From contig CALDYJ010000142.1 of the NCBI GenBank assembly GCA_937941095.1, positions 1-39,697 on the forward strand: DNA of 39,697 nucleotides, read 5' to 3'. Positions 8,683 to 17,381 of this stretch are shown here, one piece after another (position 1 is the first letter of the stretch; each line of letters starts with the position of its first letter). Position numbers and translations under genes: made by a program. The notes below the pieces were generated by a model. The model was not told where the DNA came from. It saw only the letters and a program-made list of their open reading frames with translations, and ran no database searches. This DNA comes from an uncultured Saprospiraceae bacterium (GTDB lineage Bacteria > Bacteroidota > Bacteroidia > Chitinophagales > Saprospiraceae).

Positions 8683-10206
8683 CTAATTATTCTTTTTAGC
8701 ATAGACTCTGCTCAATGCAGCTTCAGCTTTCTGATGTAAACTATTCTTATAGCTATCAGGCCTTAAGCTTAAGCAGACATTTAAGTAGTTGATGGCGAGG
8801 TCAAATTCCTGGTCGTGTTCGTAAATCAATCCACATTGCAAGGCAGCATTGCAAGCATAAAAATAAGTGCTGGTTTTTCCTTGTTTAAGCGTAGATTGAT
8901 AATGTTCGAGCGCATCATCATACCGCTCCATCTTATGCAAGATTCTTCCTTTACGATAGGATAATTCCAGTTGCTGATTAAATTTACTTAGATGAATTAC
9001 AGATTGATTTTCTAAACTAGCCAAGGCTCTATCGTAATAACCGCCATCAAAAAGCAATCTGGCTTTTAAGAGAATTGCTTGAGGCATTTCCTCGGCTCTT
9101 GCTTCTTTAAGTGCTGACTTGTCAGCATCTAAAATCGCCTCGCCTTGATTTTGACAAAGCACCATATATTTTGCGTAGTCTTCTTTTTTGTCATTGAGCA
9201 AAGCATGCCAAGCTAGTTTTTGATAGGCTTCTTTGATGTAGTTTTTGCCCTTATAATTTTTCACATAACTTTTGATAAATTTGTCAGCATTGGCATCTTG
9301 CCTATATAGCTTTGCAAAACCGAGAATTAGATCTAAGTAATGAAAAGGGTGATATTCTTTTCCCTTTGGTCTGTTCTTCAATATTTCTATGGCTACCTCT
9401 GATCTTCCTGTCCGCATGGCAACATTTGCTTTAGCAAAACAAGCCAATGGACTTTTATCTAAATCTAGAAGCTCATTGTTGACAATTTGCCAAGCAGCTT
9501 GTGGATCATTGTTTAAATGAAGCATTAGAAAAGTATACATGAAAATGGTTTCTTGCTCAAATAAAAAATGATTTGCTTCAGCATAATTGAGCACCTCTTC
9601 AATTTCACTCTTACCCTGAGCTATGGTTCCTTCCATTCCTCCCAAAAGTTTGATTCCCCATTTGTAATTTTCTGGGACTGTACCAATCAGGGCATGAATG
9701 ATGCCTAAGCTTTTTTTATTGGCAATAAAATTAGGATGTCGCTCTGAGTTTTGTATGAGCTGTTTGTAAGCCTTGCTAACTTCTGTAAATGCGTTCAGGT
9801 ATTCTTCAAATTTCATTCTTGCCAATGCCCACTGCAATTGAATTTCTGCTTGGATAAATAAATGGTAAGGAGAATCTTGCGGTCCTTTTTTTAGAGCTTG
9901 AAGTCGACGATTTTTATTTTTCTCTAATCGTTTGAATTCTTCCTCCTCTTCATTTATAAATATTTTGAAAAAATCAATGTAGTTCTCAAGATGATGCGAG
10001 ACCAGGTTCTCAGGTTCATCTTGTTTTAATTGAGCTATTGTTTTATGGGCAGCATCAATTTTAAGGTTAATGATTTCGTCATAAGCTTGACAAGCTAAGG
10101 GGCTGTAGTCATAAAAATAATTAGCCTTGACAGGTATTAAAACCGCCAAGGCTAATGAAAAGACCAAAATTGATCTGTGAATTATATTTTTTGAATACTT
10201 AATCAT
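8683..10206 (-). CDS. TPR-repeat protein with signal peptide
   Basis: The 507-residue protein begins with a charged, hydrophobic leader (to about VKA, residue 28), so it is probably exported to the periplasm or envelope. The body is almost all alpha-helical, with degenerate TPR-like units clearest in the C-terminal third (SYRKGRILHKMERYDDALEHY, then GLIYEHDQEFDLAINYLNV). TPR solenoids bind other proteins; no enzymatic domain is visible and I cannot name a partner. It is the last gene of the leftward run and follows the zinc-ribbon gene by 36 bases. Confidence 0.75.
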   Translation of the reverse strand: MIKYSKNIIHRSILVFSLALAVLIPVKANYFYDYSPLACQAYDEIINLKIDAAHKTIAQLKQDEPENLVSHHLENYIDFFKIFINEEEEEFKRLEKNKNRRLQALKKGPQDSPYHLFIQAEIQLQWALARMKFEEYLNAFTEVSKAYKQLIQNSERHPNFIANKKSLGIIHALIGTVPENYKWGIKLLGGMEGTIAQGKSEIEEVLNYAEANHFLFEQETIFMYTFLMLHLNNDPQAAWQIVNNELLDLDKSPLACFAKANVAMRTGRSEVAIEILKNRPKGKEYHPFHYLDLILGFAKLYRQDANADKFIKSYVKNYKGKNYIKEAYQKLAWHALLNDKKEDYAKYMVLCQNQGEAILDADKSALKEARAEEMPQAILLKARLLFDGGYYDRALASLENQSVIHLSKFNQQLELSYRKGRILHKMERYDDALEHYQSTLKQGKTSTYFYACNAALQCGLIYEHDQEFDLAINYLNVCLSLRPDSYKNSLHQKAEAALSRVYAKKNN

Positions 10207-10242
10207 TCGTACTTCTAACGAATAAGATACAAGAAAAATGCT

Positions 10243-11007
10243 CTATTTAGCTTTTTCTGCAACTTCTCCTTTCATAGCCATGTCATCTACAAGTACTCTA
10301 CCACAATGTTCACAGGCTATGATTTTTTTCATCATCCCTATTTCCAATTGGATTTGTGGGGGAATTTTATTGTAGCAACCACCACAAGAATTTCTTTCTA
10401 CAGTAACTACAGCTAGTCCATTTCTATAAGTAGTACGGATCTTTTCATAAGCTGTAAGCATTCTCTCAGTAATTACTTTCTTCTGCTTTTCAGATTTCTT
10501 ACGAAGCTTTTCTTCGTTCTTTTCTGTTTTTTCTATGATCTTTTCTAGTTCAACTCTCTTTGTTTCTAAATCACCTTTTTTGCCTTCTAATTTTTCAGCA
10601 GTAGCTACTCTAGTTTCCTGCTTTAAACCGATTTGCCCTTCAACTTCTTTGATTTTTTTGTTGGAAAGTTGTACTTCTAGCTTTTGTAATTCTATTTCTT
10701 TAGATAAGGCATCGTATTCACGATTATTCTTAACCTCATCCATTTGTTTATTGTATTTTTCTGTAAGCGTTTCAGCTTCTATGATGTTCTTATTGTGCCT
10801 AGAAAGATTGTCATTCATCTCTTCAAGTTGGGTATCTAACTTAGAAAGCCTGGTCTCTAAGCCCGCGATTTCATCTTCTAAGTCCTTTACTTCCATAGGA
10901 AGCTCACCTTTCAGAATCTGAATTTGATCTATTTCAGAATCTATCCTTTGTAGGGCATGAAGGTTCTTTAATCTTTCTGCTATTGTTAAATCTTTACCTG
11001 TAGCCAT
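10243..11007 (-). CDS. Coiled-coil C4 zinc-ribbon protein
   Basis: This 254-residue cytoplasmic protein is a long antiparallel coiled coil (about residues 15-190, rich in Glu, Lys and Leu heptads) followed by a C4 zinc ribbon with Cys208, Cys211, Cys232 and Cys235 (NSCGGCYNK and ACEHCGRVL). That is the zf-RING_7/CdsZ-like architecture (PF02591), broadly conserved in bacteria and often encoded next to a Nif3-like gene, as here (28 bases). Studied relatives have been linked to nucleic-acid binding or vesicle and secretion processes, but no single function is established. The tail after the ribbon is short and charged. Confidence 0.88.
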   Translation of the reverse strand: MATGKDLTIAERLKNLHALQRIDSEIDQIQILKGELPMEVKDLEDEIAGLETRLSKLDTQLEEMNDNLSRHNKNIIEAETLTEKYNKQMDEVKNNREYDALSKEIELQKLEVQLSNKKIKEVEGQIGLKQETRVATAEKLEGKKGDLETKRVELEKIIEKTEKNEEKLRKKSEKQKKVITERMLTAYEKIRTTYRNGLAVVTVERNSCGGCYNKIPPQIQLEIGMMKKIIACEHCGRVLVDDMAMKGEVAEKAK

Positions 11008-11023
11008 GGTTATTATTGATTTT

Positions 11024-11052
11024 AACTGCTAATAGTTAATAGTAATTAACTG
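11024..11052. repeat. Short degenerate AGCTAATAGCTA-type repeat
   Basis: The segment around CTGCTAATAGTTAATAGTAA spans the gap and the stop codon of the Nif3-like gene. Similar motifs occur at 15916-15928 and 26293-26308, each at the end of a gene. The copies are short and imperfect, so kinship is tentative. Confidence 0.3.
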
Positions 11053-12064
11053 GATTTGTATTAATTTTTGTGCAATGGGCTGCAAAATTACTAAATTTTT
11101 CTTTAATAAGCTCGTATATCAGCTCGATTGTGAAATGCTCACTTTCATAGTGACCAATGTCCGCAATCACTATTTTATCTTCAGAATCGAAGAATTCATG
11201 GTATTTATAGTCTGAAGTAACGAAAAAATCTGCTCTAGAGCGAATGGCGTGTGGGAGTAGAAAGCTACCAGAGCCACCACAAACAGCTATTCTGCGAACT
11301 TTCTTTTGCAATAAATCAGTGTGTTTAATGGTATTAACGTTAAGCTGATTTTTTAGCCTGATCAAAAATGTCTTTTCAAGAATCGGGTTTGCTAGATCTC
11401 CTACTATTCCAGATCCGACCTCACTGTTGACATTTTGGATGTCATTGACCTCGTATTCATAATTGCCAAAGTCCAATGCACTGTTTAAAAGGCTTAAAAA
11501 TGAAGATTCTTCTGTAGCTGCAATGACGGTTTCGAATTTCAACTTTGGAATTTCTTCATCATTTTTATTAGCGACAGTCAAAGACTTAAAGAATGAAAGC
11601 CTTTTAGCAAAGTGATACCTAGAAAGCTTTTTAGCTTGTTCTTCATTTAAATAAAAGCGAACCTTTTTCAAGTTTGATTTCGGGGATAATATCCTAGTAT
11701 TTGTAAGCTCTAGCTTTTCTGCGATTTTAGCATTGACACCTTTGTGGAGCATGTTGTCAAGGTTCGTATGGATGGCATAAATAGCAATGTCATGTTTTAT
11801 GGCTTTTATGATTACTCGTTCTACATACGATTTGCCATTTATCTTTTTTAATCCTTTAAATACGATCGGATGGTGTGCAATAACCAGGTTTGCTTTCTTA
11901 GCAATTGCTTCATCTAAGACAGCTTCAGTAGAGTCTAAACATATGATGGCACCTTTGATCCACATCTCTCTATTCCCAACGATTAAACCTGAATTGTCAT
12001 AAGATTCTTGATTAGCTGGTGGTGCTATATGCTCTAAGTAATTTAAAAGGTTATGGAGTTTCAT
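11036..12064 (-). CDS. Nif3-like dinuclear metal-centre protein
   Basis: The 342-residue product belongs to the Nif3/YbgI family (annotated in places as GTP cyclohydrolase I type 2 homologs), which forms toroidal hexamers with two metal ions per subunit. The N-terminal half shows ESYDNSGLIVGN and IAHHPIVFKG with metal-binding histidines; the C-terminal half shows ADIGHYESEHFT, which supplies the remaining His and Glu ligands. Between them (about residues 130-230) is the insertion domain of the long form of the family. The biochemical role is still debated. It lies between rfaE2 and the zinc-ribbon gene in one apparent operon. Confidence 0.9.
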   Translation of the reverse strand: MKLHNLLNYLEHIAPPANQESYDNSGLIVGNREMWIKGAIICLDSTEAVLDEAIAKKANLVIAHHPIVFKGLKKINGKSYVERVIIKAIKHDIAIYAIHTNLDNMLHKGVNAKIAEKLELTNTRILSPKSNLKKVRFYLNEEQAKKLSRYHFAKRLSFFKSLTVANKNDEEIPKLKFETVIAATEESSFLSLLNSALDFGNYEYEVNDIQNVNSEVGSGIVGDLANPILEKTFLIRLKNQLNVNTIKHTDLLQKKVRRIAVCGGSGSFLLPHAIRSRADFFVTSDYKYHEFFDSEDKIVIADIGHYESEHFTIELIYELIKEKFSNFAAHCTKINTNPVNYY

Positions 12065-12111
12065 TTGTATCTTTTATTGTTAATCGGAACCCAAAGTTCT
12101 AGACTTCTGCT

Positions 12112-12603
12112 TTAAATGGATGCTTTTATATCTTTTATTAATTGACTGCTTGAATAGCCAGCTAAAAATTCAATTGTTTCGACTTTTCCTCCGTAAGACA
12201 TTACAACGTCTGCACCGACTATTTGATTCACTTGATAGTCCGCTCCTTTCACTAAAATAGAGGGTTTTATTAATTCGATGAGTTTTAATGGGGTATCCTC
12301 TTCAAACAAGACGACAGCATCCACAAATACTAAGGATGCTAATTGCATGGAGCGTTCGCTTTGATTTTTAATGGGTCTTGAGGCGCCTTTCAGTCTTTTG
12401 ACTGATTCATCAGTATTTAGTCCTAGGATCAACAAATCCCCAAGAGCTCTGGCTTTCGCCAAATAATCCAGATGACCCATGTGCAAAAGATCAAAGCATC
12501 CATTTGTAAACACAACTTTTCTATCTTGAAACCTCCATCTGTTAAGTGAAAGAGTTAATTCACTTAGATTAAGTATTTTATTTTGAATGGCTTTTGTCAT
12601 CAT
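12112..12603 (-). CDS. rfaE2: D-glycero-beta-D-manno-heptose-1-P adenylyltransferase
   Basis: The 163-residue cytidylyltransferase-like enzyme activates heptose-1-phosphate to ADP-heptose for lipopolysaccharide core synthesis. It is the stand-alone equivalent of the C-terminal half of HldE. The nucleotide-binding HxGH motif is HMGH (41-44) within [19 protein letters not shown]. Other family blocks are [21 protein letters not shown] and VKGADY, with AGYSSSQLI near the end. No kinase half (RfaE1) is present nearby. The gene overlaps the end of the upstream flippase-like gene by 26 bases, which implies translational coupling. A second Met directly after the first is an equally good start. Confidence 0.92.
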   Translation of the reverse strand: MMTKAIQNKILNLSELTLSLNRWRFQDRKVVFTNGCFDLLHMGHLDYLAKARALGDLLILGLNTDESVKRLKGASRPIKNQSERSMQLASLVFVDAVVLFEEDTPLKLIELIKPSILVKGADYQVNQIVGADVVMSYGGKVETIEFLAGYSSSQLIKDIKASI

Positions 12604-13642
12604 TCTTCAAAGGAACTGGTTGATACTTTCTATTTACTAAAGGTAAAAGAATAAGAGAAAGTATTCCTATAATCACGTTTGTAAATAACTGAATGGTAAA
12701 AAAGGAGATGTTAGCAAAAGAAAAGGCTTCTACTTCTTTAACCCCATAAAAACCTAAGACCGTTTGGGTTAAAAAATGATAAGTACCCATTCCACCTGGA
12801 CTAGGGATTACGATTCCCCAAGCACCAAAAACAAATACCATTAAACCAACAACAGGAGACAGTGATGCAGTTGGCGCATAAGCAAAAAAACAAAGATAGG
12901 TCATCAGATAATACATCAACCAAATGTTGACAGAATGGAAGATGAACCAAAAAGGTTTGTCAATTTTTCGGATGGACAACAAGCCATCTAAAAAGCCTTT
13001 TATAAACTTGTATATTTTTTGAAACAGCGCACTTGCCATTATCTTTTTTCTCAAAAGAAAAAGGAGTAATAAAATCACAACTCCTACAGAGATAAGATAA
13101 AGTAGGTTGTGCCCTATGTTTAGATATGGACCAAAGAAGCCCCATAATTTATCAAATTCAATGATCAAAGCAATGCCAGTAACAATGAGTATACTTAAGA
13201 CATCAAAAATTCTATCAACTACCACTGTTCCCATTACCTTGTCAAAACCAATGTTTTCATATTTTGAAAAAGTAATTGCTCTGACAAATTCACCACTTCT
13301 TGGTAATCCTAGGTTAGCAAAGTAACCAATGGCAATACAAAAAAAGGAGTTGATCATTCTCGGTTGTCGGCCTAAAGGTTTCAATAACATATTCCATCGG
13401 ATGGCTCTACTAATGTTACTGATGGTAAAAAGAGAGATGACCACTACTAACCAAGAAAACTTAGCATTTTTGAAATCGGAGATTAGTTTTTTCCAAAGTA
13501 AACAATCCTCAGGTGCATTACCCTCTGAGGTACAGGCTTCAAGATAAGTGGCGCTGTTTTTTTGGTAAACGAAATATAGGATAGTAAGGCCAATGCCTAA
13601 GAAAAGAATAAACTTTAAGGCATTTTTTAGATTGCTATTCAA
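12578..13642 (-). CDS. Flippase-like (lysylphosphatidylglycerol synthase TM/UPF0104) protein
   Basis: The 354-residue protein has about eight membrane segments and the features of the AglD2/UPF0104 family: [26 protein letters not shown] and [11 protein letters not shown]. In MprF the related domain translocates lysyl-phosphatidylglycerol. Stand-alone members such as this are presumed lipid or lipid-linked-sugar flippases, with no proven substrate. There is no soluble aminoacyl-transferase domain, so it is not a full MprF. It starts five bases after panD ends and overlaps rfaE2; neighbouring panCD and heptose genes do not define a substrate. Confidence 0.88.
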   Translation of the reverse strand: MNSNLKNALKFILFLGIGLTILYFVYQKNSATYLEACTSEGNAPEDCLLWKKLISDFKNAKFSWLVVVISLFTISNISRAIRWNMLLKPLGRQPRMINSFFCIAIGYFANLGLPRSGEFVRAITFSKYENIGFDKVMGTVVVDRIFDVLSILIVTGIALIIEFDKLWGFFGPYLNIGHNLLYLISVGVVILLLLFLLRKKIMASALFQKIYKFIKGFLDGLLSIRKIDKPFWFIFHSVNIWLMYYLMTYLCFFAYAPTASLSPVVGLMVFVFGAWGIVIPSPGGMGTYHFLTQTVLGFYGVKEVEAFSFANISFFTIQLFTNVIIGILSLILLPLVNRKYQPVPLKNDDKSHSK

Positions 13643-13647
13643 AAATG

Positions 13648-13995
13648 TTAATTGAGTTTATTGTTTTCATCAGGAAATACTGAAACGGGTTTGAATTTTT
13701 TAGCTTCTTCAATTTCCATTAAAGCGTATGATATAATAATGACTATATCTCCTACTGCTACTTTTCTCGCTGCCGCTCCATTTAGACAAATGACTCCAGA
13801 ACCTCTTTTGCCTTTTATGACATAAGTCTCTAGACGTTCGCCGTTGTTATTGTTTACTATTTGCACTCTTTCGCCTTCGATAAGATTAGCTGCATCCATC
13901 AGGTCTTCGTCTATGGTAATGCTGCCTACATAATTGAGGTCAGCTTGCGTAACCCGAGCCCGATGTATCTTTGATTTAAATCTTTGTACCCACAT
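13648..13995 (-). CDS. panD: Aspartate 1-decarboxylase proenzyme
   Basis: PanD decarboxylates L-aspartate to beta-alanine, one of the two substrates of PanC. The 115-residue proenzyme self-cleaves between Gly24 and Ser25 in NYVGSITID, turning Ser25 into the catalytic pyruvoyl group. The downstream block [15 protein letters not shown] and catalytic-site residue Lys9 (FKSKIHRA) are also in place. The length is close to the usual 115-130 residues. Together with panC, 64 bases upstream, it gives the pantothenate branch. A promoter box five bases before the start suggests that it can also be transcribed on its own. Confidence 0.96.
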   Translation of the reverse strand: MWVQRFKSKIHRARVTQADLNYVGSITIDEDLMDAANLIEGERVQIVNNNNGERLETYVIKGKRGSGVICLNGAAARKVAVGDIVIIISYALMEIEEAKKFKPVSVFPDENNKLN

Positions 13996-14000
13996 AAAGA

Positions 14001-14008
14001 CAAAGGTA
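14001..14008 (-). promoter_or_regulatory. -7 box TACCTTTG for panD
   Basis: On the minus strand TACCTTTG ends five bases before the panD ATG, and a TTG (complement of 14030-14032) lies 21 bases further upstream. This is the best-spaced Bacteroidota-type promoter in the window. The predicted transcript would have almost no leader. Confidence 0.5.
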
Positions 14009-14059
14009 AAGGATTTTCAAGATCAATTACAATCTTGGGAGGCAAATGAATATTGAAAA

Positions 14060-14902
14060 TTAAAGGATCATGTTATCGATTAATCTTACTTCACCCATGA
14101 AAGCTGCTAGGCAAGCTACTGGATATGAGCTTTCTTCCCATTTTTTTAGTGCTTGGAGGGAATCTCCGTCTGAGATTTCAAAATAAACGGGTTTCATCCC
14201 TGCATTTTGTATTATTTCAAGGCCTTTTTGCTTGGCGACCTCAATGCTAAGTTTGTGTTTATTGTTTTTAACAAAAAGGAGCGATTCATACAAGGCTTTG
14301 GCTTTTTCCCTTTGCTCCGAGGAAAGTCTTGTGTTTCTAGAGCTCATAGCAAGGCCATGGTCTTCTCGGATGATAGGGCAGATGTGCAAAGTAGTTTTTC
14401 GATTTGTTTGCTTAATCATTTCCTTTACTATAGCTGCCTGCTGGAAGTCTTTTTGCCCCATAAATAAGTGATCTGCATTGACCATATCAAGCAATCTATT
14501 GACGACTTCCATCATTCCTTCAAAATGCCCAGGTCTAAATGCTCCTTCCATGACGGTTGCCAAATCTTTTAATTCAACCTCCACGCTTGTATCTAAGTCT
14601 TTTGGGTAAACTTCCTCAACAGGCGGCGCGAAAACTACATCGTTGCCACAATCATGCAGTAATTGTATGTCTTTATCCAATGTTCTGGGATATTTATCTA
14701 AATCGCTTGGGTCATCAAACTGGGTGGGATTGACAAAAATGCTGCAGATACTAAGGTCGCAGTGACTTAAGGCTTGTTTTACTAAGGAAAGGTGGCCTTT
14801 ATGAAGCGCTCCCATGGTTGGAACAAAACCTATTGTATGTCCCAGTTGTTTTTTAACATTAAGGTATTTGTTGAGATCAGATACTTTTTTGAATACTAAC
14901 AT
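14060..14902 (-). CDS. panC: Pantoate--beta-alanine ligase
   Basis: PanC joins pantoate and beta-alanine with ATP, via pantoyl-adenylate, to give pantothenate. The 280-residue enzyme has the canonical FVPTMGALHKGHLSLV segment with HxGH at 34-37, then SIFVNPTQF, the FRPGHFEGM block, MGQKDFQQ, and the MSSRNTRLS loop that takes the place of KMSKS. The length is normal and all active-site blocks are present. It heads the leftward operon; a 194-base region separates it from the divergent glycogen-synthase-like gene. No panB is seen in the window. Confidence 0.96.
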   Translation of the reverse strand: MLVFKKVSDLNKYLNVKKQLGHTIGFVPTMGALHKGHLSLVKQALSHCDLSICSIFVNPTQFDDPSDLDKYPRTLDKDIQLLHDCGNDVVFAPPVEEVYPKDLDTSVEVELKDLATVMEGAFRPGHFEGMMEVVNRLLDMVNADHLFMGQKDFQQAAIVKEMIKQTNRKTTLHICPIIREDHGLAMSSRNTRLSSEQREKAKALYESLLFVKNNKHKLSIEVAKQKGLEIIQNAGMKPVYFEISDGDSLQALKKWEESSYPVACLAAFMGEVRLIDNMIL

Positions 14903-14988
14903 ATTAATTTTATCAAGTATATTTTTATATAGGATGCGAATGTATTGATGAATAATCGCATTTTAAATTTTTATGGCTCAAAATACTC

Positions 14989-15008
14989 GCTTTTGGGGCT
15001 AAAAGCCC
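14989..15008. other. Overlapping alternative hairpins in a divergent intergenic region
   Basis: GCTTTTGGGGCTAAAAGCCC can fold either as a GCTTTT/AAAAGC stem around GGGGCT or as a GGGCT/AGCCC stem around AAA. No U-tract follows, so it is not a convincing terminator. It lies in the 194-base gap between panC and the glycogen-synthase-like gene, which otherwise shows only AT-rich sequence. Confidence 0.2.
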
Positions 15009-15038
15009 TTGAAAATGAGAGAAGTGAAGATAATTTAG

Positions 15039-15046
15039 TAAATTTG
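15039..15046 (+). promoter_or_regulatory. Possible -7 box TAAATTTG
   Basis: TAAATTTG matches TAnnTTTG and would give a leader of about 45 bases before the ATG at 15097. No TTG is found at the normal -33 spacing, so support is weak. Confidence 0.35.
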
Positions 15047-15096
15047 CAATCTTTCTAATCTGGGAGCCATCATTGGTCAAATAGTTAAAAAGGAAT

Positions 15097-15921
15097 ATGT
15101 CGAAGAAGAAAGTACTTATAGTAAGTCAGGAAATGCAACCATACACAGCTCTTTCCGAAGTAGCTGCTATTGCTAGGAAATTACCTCAATATGTCCAAGA
15201 AAAAGGAATGGAAATTAGGGTGCTTATGCCTAGGTTTGGAACCATAAACGAAAGAAGGCACCGTCTTCACGAAGTTGTCAGACTTTCTGGAATGAATATT
15301 ATCGTAGACGACGATGATTACCCTTTAATCATTAAAGTTGCTTCATTGCCTGGTGCAAGGATGCAAGTCTACTTTTTAGATAATGAAGACTTTTTCAAAA
15401 GAAAATCTGTTTTTGAAGATGCTAAAGGAAAACCTTTTGATGATAACTCCGATAGAATGGTGTTTTTCTGCAAAGGTGTCATAGAAACAGTGAAGAAATT
15501 TGGATGGCCACCTGACATCGTACATTGTCATGGTTGGATGACTTCATTAATCCCATTTTATCTTAAGACAGCCTATAAAAATGAGCCTTTATTCCAAAAT
15601 TCAAAGGTGATTTATTCTGCTTATGAAAATTCTATGGGTAAGGATTTTGGTGAAAGTTTTTTAGAAAAAGCTACCATTAACAATCTAGAAGTAGAAGATC
15701 TAAATGCATACAGAAATGGTGATGACATTACCTTACACGAAGGGGCCATTACTCATGCTGATGCCGTTATAAAAGGCAGTGAATCATTTTCAGATGAAGT
15801 GACTGCTAAATTAGATGCTAGTGAAAAAAGTGTTTTAGAATTTAAAACTGAAGAAGAGTATTTAGCAGCTTATTTAGAGTTTTATAATTTATTGCTAGAA
15901 AGTGAAGTAAGTAGTAGCTAA
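15097..15921 (+). CDS. Glycogen-synthase-like protein, N-terminal domain only
   Basis: The 274-residue protein looks like the first Rossmann domain of a GT5 glycogen synthase. It shares VLIVSQEMQPY, VLMPRFGTINERRHRLHEV and IVHCHGWMTSLIPFYLKTAY with the family, and lines up well with the true GlgA encoded at 5902-7341. Two things are missing: the KxGGL nucleotide-sugar motif is replaced by TALSEVA, and the whole C-terminal donor-binding domain is absent. It is therefore unlikely to synthesise glucan. Shortened proteins of this kind recur in Bacteroidota beside panC and DUF4270 genes, which argues for a retained non-catalytic function over recent decay. The reading frame is intact. Confidence 0.82.
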   Translation: MSKKKVLIVSQEMQPYTALSEVAAIARKLPQYVQEKGMEIRVLMPRFGTINERRHRLHEVVRLSGMNIIVDDDDYPLIIKVASLPGARMQVYFLDNEDFFKRKSVFEDAKGKPFDDNSDRMVFFCKGVIETVKKFGWPPDIVHCHGWMTSLIPFYLKTAYKNEPLFQNSKVIYSAYENSMGKDFGESFLEKATINNLEVEDLNAYRNGDDITLHEGAITHADAVIKGSESFSDEVTAKLDASEKSVLEFKTEEEYLAAYLEFYNLLLESEVSSS

Positions 15922-15928
15922 TAGCTAT
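15916..15928. repeat. Short AGCTAATAGCTAT repeat at a stop codon
   Basis: AGCTAATAGCTAT includes the TAA stop of the preceding gene. It resembles AACAGCTAACAGCTAT at 26293-26308 and the degenerate copy at 11024-11052. Confidence 0.3.
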
Positions 15929-16010
15929 ACAACCAATTGATTTTCTTGGGTAACTATATAGTTGATATAAATTCCTAACTCATGTTCGGGCTCACCTAAT
16001 TTTAATAAAA

Positions 16011-17372
16011 GTGCTTAGAAACTTATTAATTATACTATTAACATCTTGTGTTCTCTTTTTCAACTGTAATGATCCAGCAAGGATCAATACAGGAGTAGTC
16101 GATCAAGAAGATTTGAATATTAGCTTAAAAGAAGATTTTATATTAACAGCTACTACTACTGCAGAAGATTCAGTCATTACTTATTCTCCAGATAACAGAC
16201 ATGAAAGATATCCTTGTGGAATCTTTGAAGATCCTGAATTTGGAATCACTAATGCCCAATTGTTTTTTCAAATTAGGTACCCTATTACTTTCAGTATTCC
16301 TGATTTTGAAGATGCTACTGCTGATAGTTTAGTCCTTCATTTAGGCTTAGCAGAATCAGATCCTATTTATGGCGATAGTACAGAGACACATGATTTTGAA
16401 GTTTATGAAGTGGTAGAAGAAATGGATAATGCTGTAAATTATTATTCCAATCAAAGCTTTGAAACTGAAAGTACTCCATTAGCTAGTTTTAGTGCTTCAC
16501 CAAATTTTAATCGAGAGTTTGACATTTCTACCTTCTATTTTGCTGATACAGCAATTGTAGATACCCTAAGTCCTGAAATTAGTGTTAAACTTGATGATGC
16601 CTTAGGTGATCGCCTATTAGCTTTAGATAGTGCACAATTACAATCCAATACAGAATTCCTACAAGTTTTAAATGGGATCAACATAAGACCAGTTTCAACC
16701 AACAAAGGTTTGACTAGTTTTAGGTTTGAAAACACAGGAACATATTCAGGAATAAATTACTACACCGGTAGACTGTCTTTATACTATACCAAAGATGGAG
16801 TGCAAAGAGAATACAGCTGGGTAGTTGATCCGACCTTTAGTACTAAAGTCATCAATTATGATCAAGATGTAAGTGGAGCTCCAATTGAAGATGCCATAGA
16901 CAATGAAAATATTGGTCAAGAAAGTTTATACATTCAAGGCTTTGATGGAACCAATGCCAAGATTAAAATTGAAGGCTGGGACTTTCCAGATGACCTAATT
17001 GTAAACAAAGCTGAATTAGAAGTATACGCAGAGATAGAACCAGAAAATGAAGAATTATATCCTCTACCACCCCAAATGATTCTTTCGGAAGATGTAGAAG
17101 GAACTTTATCCTTTATCAGAGACTTTAGCTTAGCCGCTCAATTTGGAAATTTAACAACTTCAGGAGGCCAAATAGAAGAAGTAGAAGAAGGATTATATAG
17201 ATATACTTTAAATATTTCTTCTCATTTGCAAGAAATATTTGATGGAGACGTAAGCAATGAGGTTTTTTTACGTTTATTTCCTAAGCCTTCTAATGTGAGG
17301 CGTGTAATCGTTCATGGTCCAGGTCATGATACTTACCCCATGAAACTGGTCTTAACTTATACCCAACTTTAA
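16011..17372 (+). CDS. DUF4270 outer-membrane/surface lipoprotein
   Basis: The 453-residue protein starts at a GTG and opens with a lipoprotein-type leader (MLRNLLIILLTSCVLFFNC), probably lipidated at Cys19. DUF4270 features follow: the FEDPEFGITNAQLFFQIRYP-like region with the DPxFG element (near 70), a beta-rich body, and the terminal PSNVRRVIVHGPGH segment. DUF4270 lipoproteins are confined largely to Bacteroidota, and no function is established. No in-frame ATG exists upstream. The region before the start holds TAATTTTA, one base off the -7 consensus. glmS begins nine bases after the stop, so expression is probably shared. Confidence 0.85.
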   Translation: MLRNLLIILLTSCVLFFNCNDPARINTGVVDQEDLNISLKEDFILTATTTAEDSVITYSPDNRHERYPCGIFEDPEFGITNAQLFFQIRYPITFSIPDFEDATADSLVLHLGLAESDPIYGDSTETHDFEVYEVVEEMDNAVNYYSNQSFETESTPLASFSASPNFNREFDISTFYFADTAIVDTLSPEISVKLDDALGDRLLALDSAQLQSNTEFLQVLNGINIRPVSTNKGLTSFRFENTGTYSGINYYTGRLSLYYTKDGVQREYSWVVDPTFSTKVINYDQDVSGAPIEDAIDNENIGQESLYIQGFDGTNAKIKIEGWDFPDDLIVNKAELEVYAEIEPENEELYPLPPQMILSEDVEGTLSFIRDFSLAAQFGNLTTSGGQIEEVEEGLYRYTLNISSHLQEIFDGDVSNEVFLRLFPKPSNVRRVIVHGPGHDTYPMKLVLTYTQL

Positions 17373-17381
17373 GTAAAAATT

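Noticed and set aside
10535..10921. A 128-codon frame on the plus strand opposite the zinc-ribbon gene
   Set aside because: It is the antisense image of a coiled-coil coding region (Ser/Leu-rich) and the real gene on the minus strand is clear.
12578..13642. A full MprF lysyl-phosphatidylglycerol synthase
   Set aside because: The protein has only the membrane flippase-like part; no soluble transferase domain is encoded.
14903..15096. A riboswitch or small RNA in the panC divergent gap
   Set aside because: No aptamer-like conserved core, terminator or strong structure was seen beyond the small hairpins already listed.
17373..17381. A glmS ribozyme upstream of glmS
   Set aside because: Only nine bases separate glmS from the DUF4270 gene, and no ribozyme-like fold is possible there.
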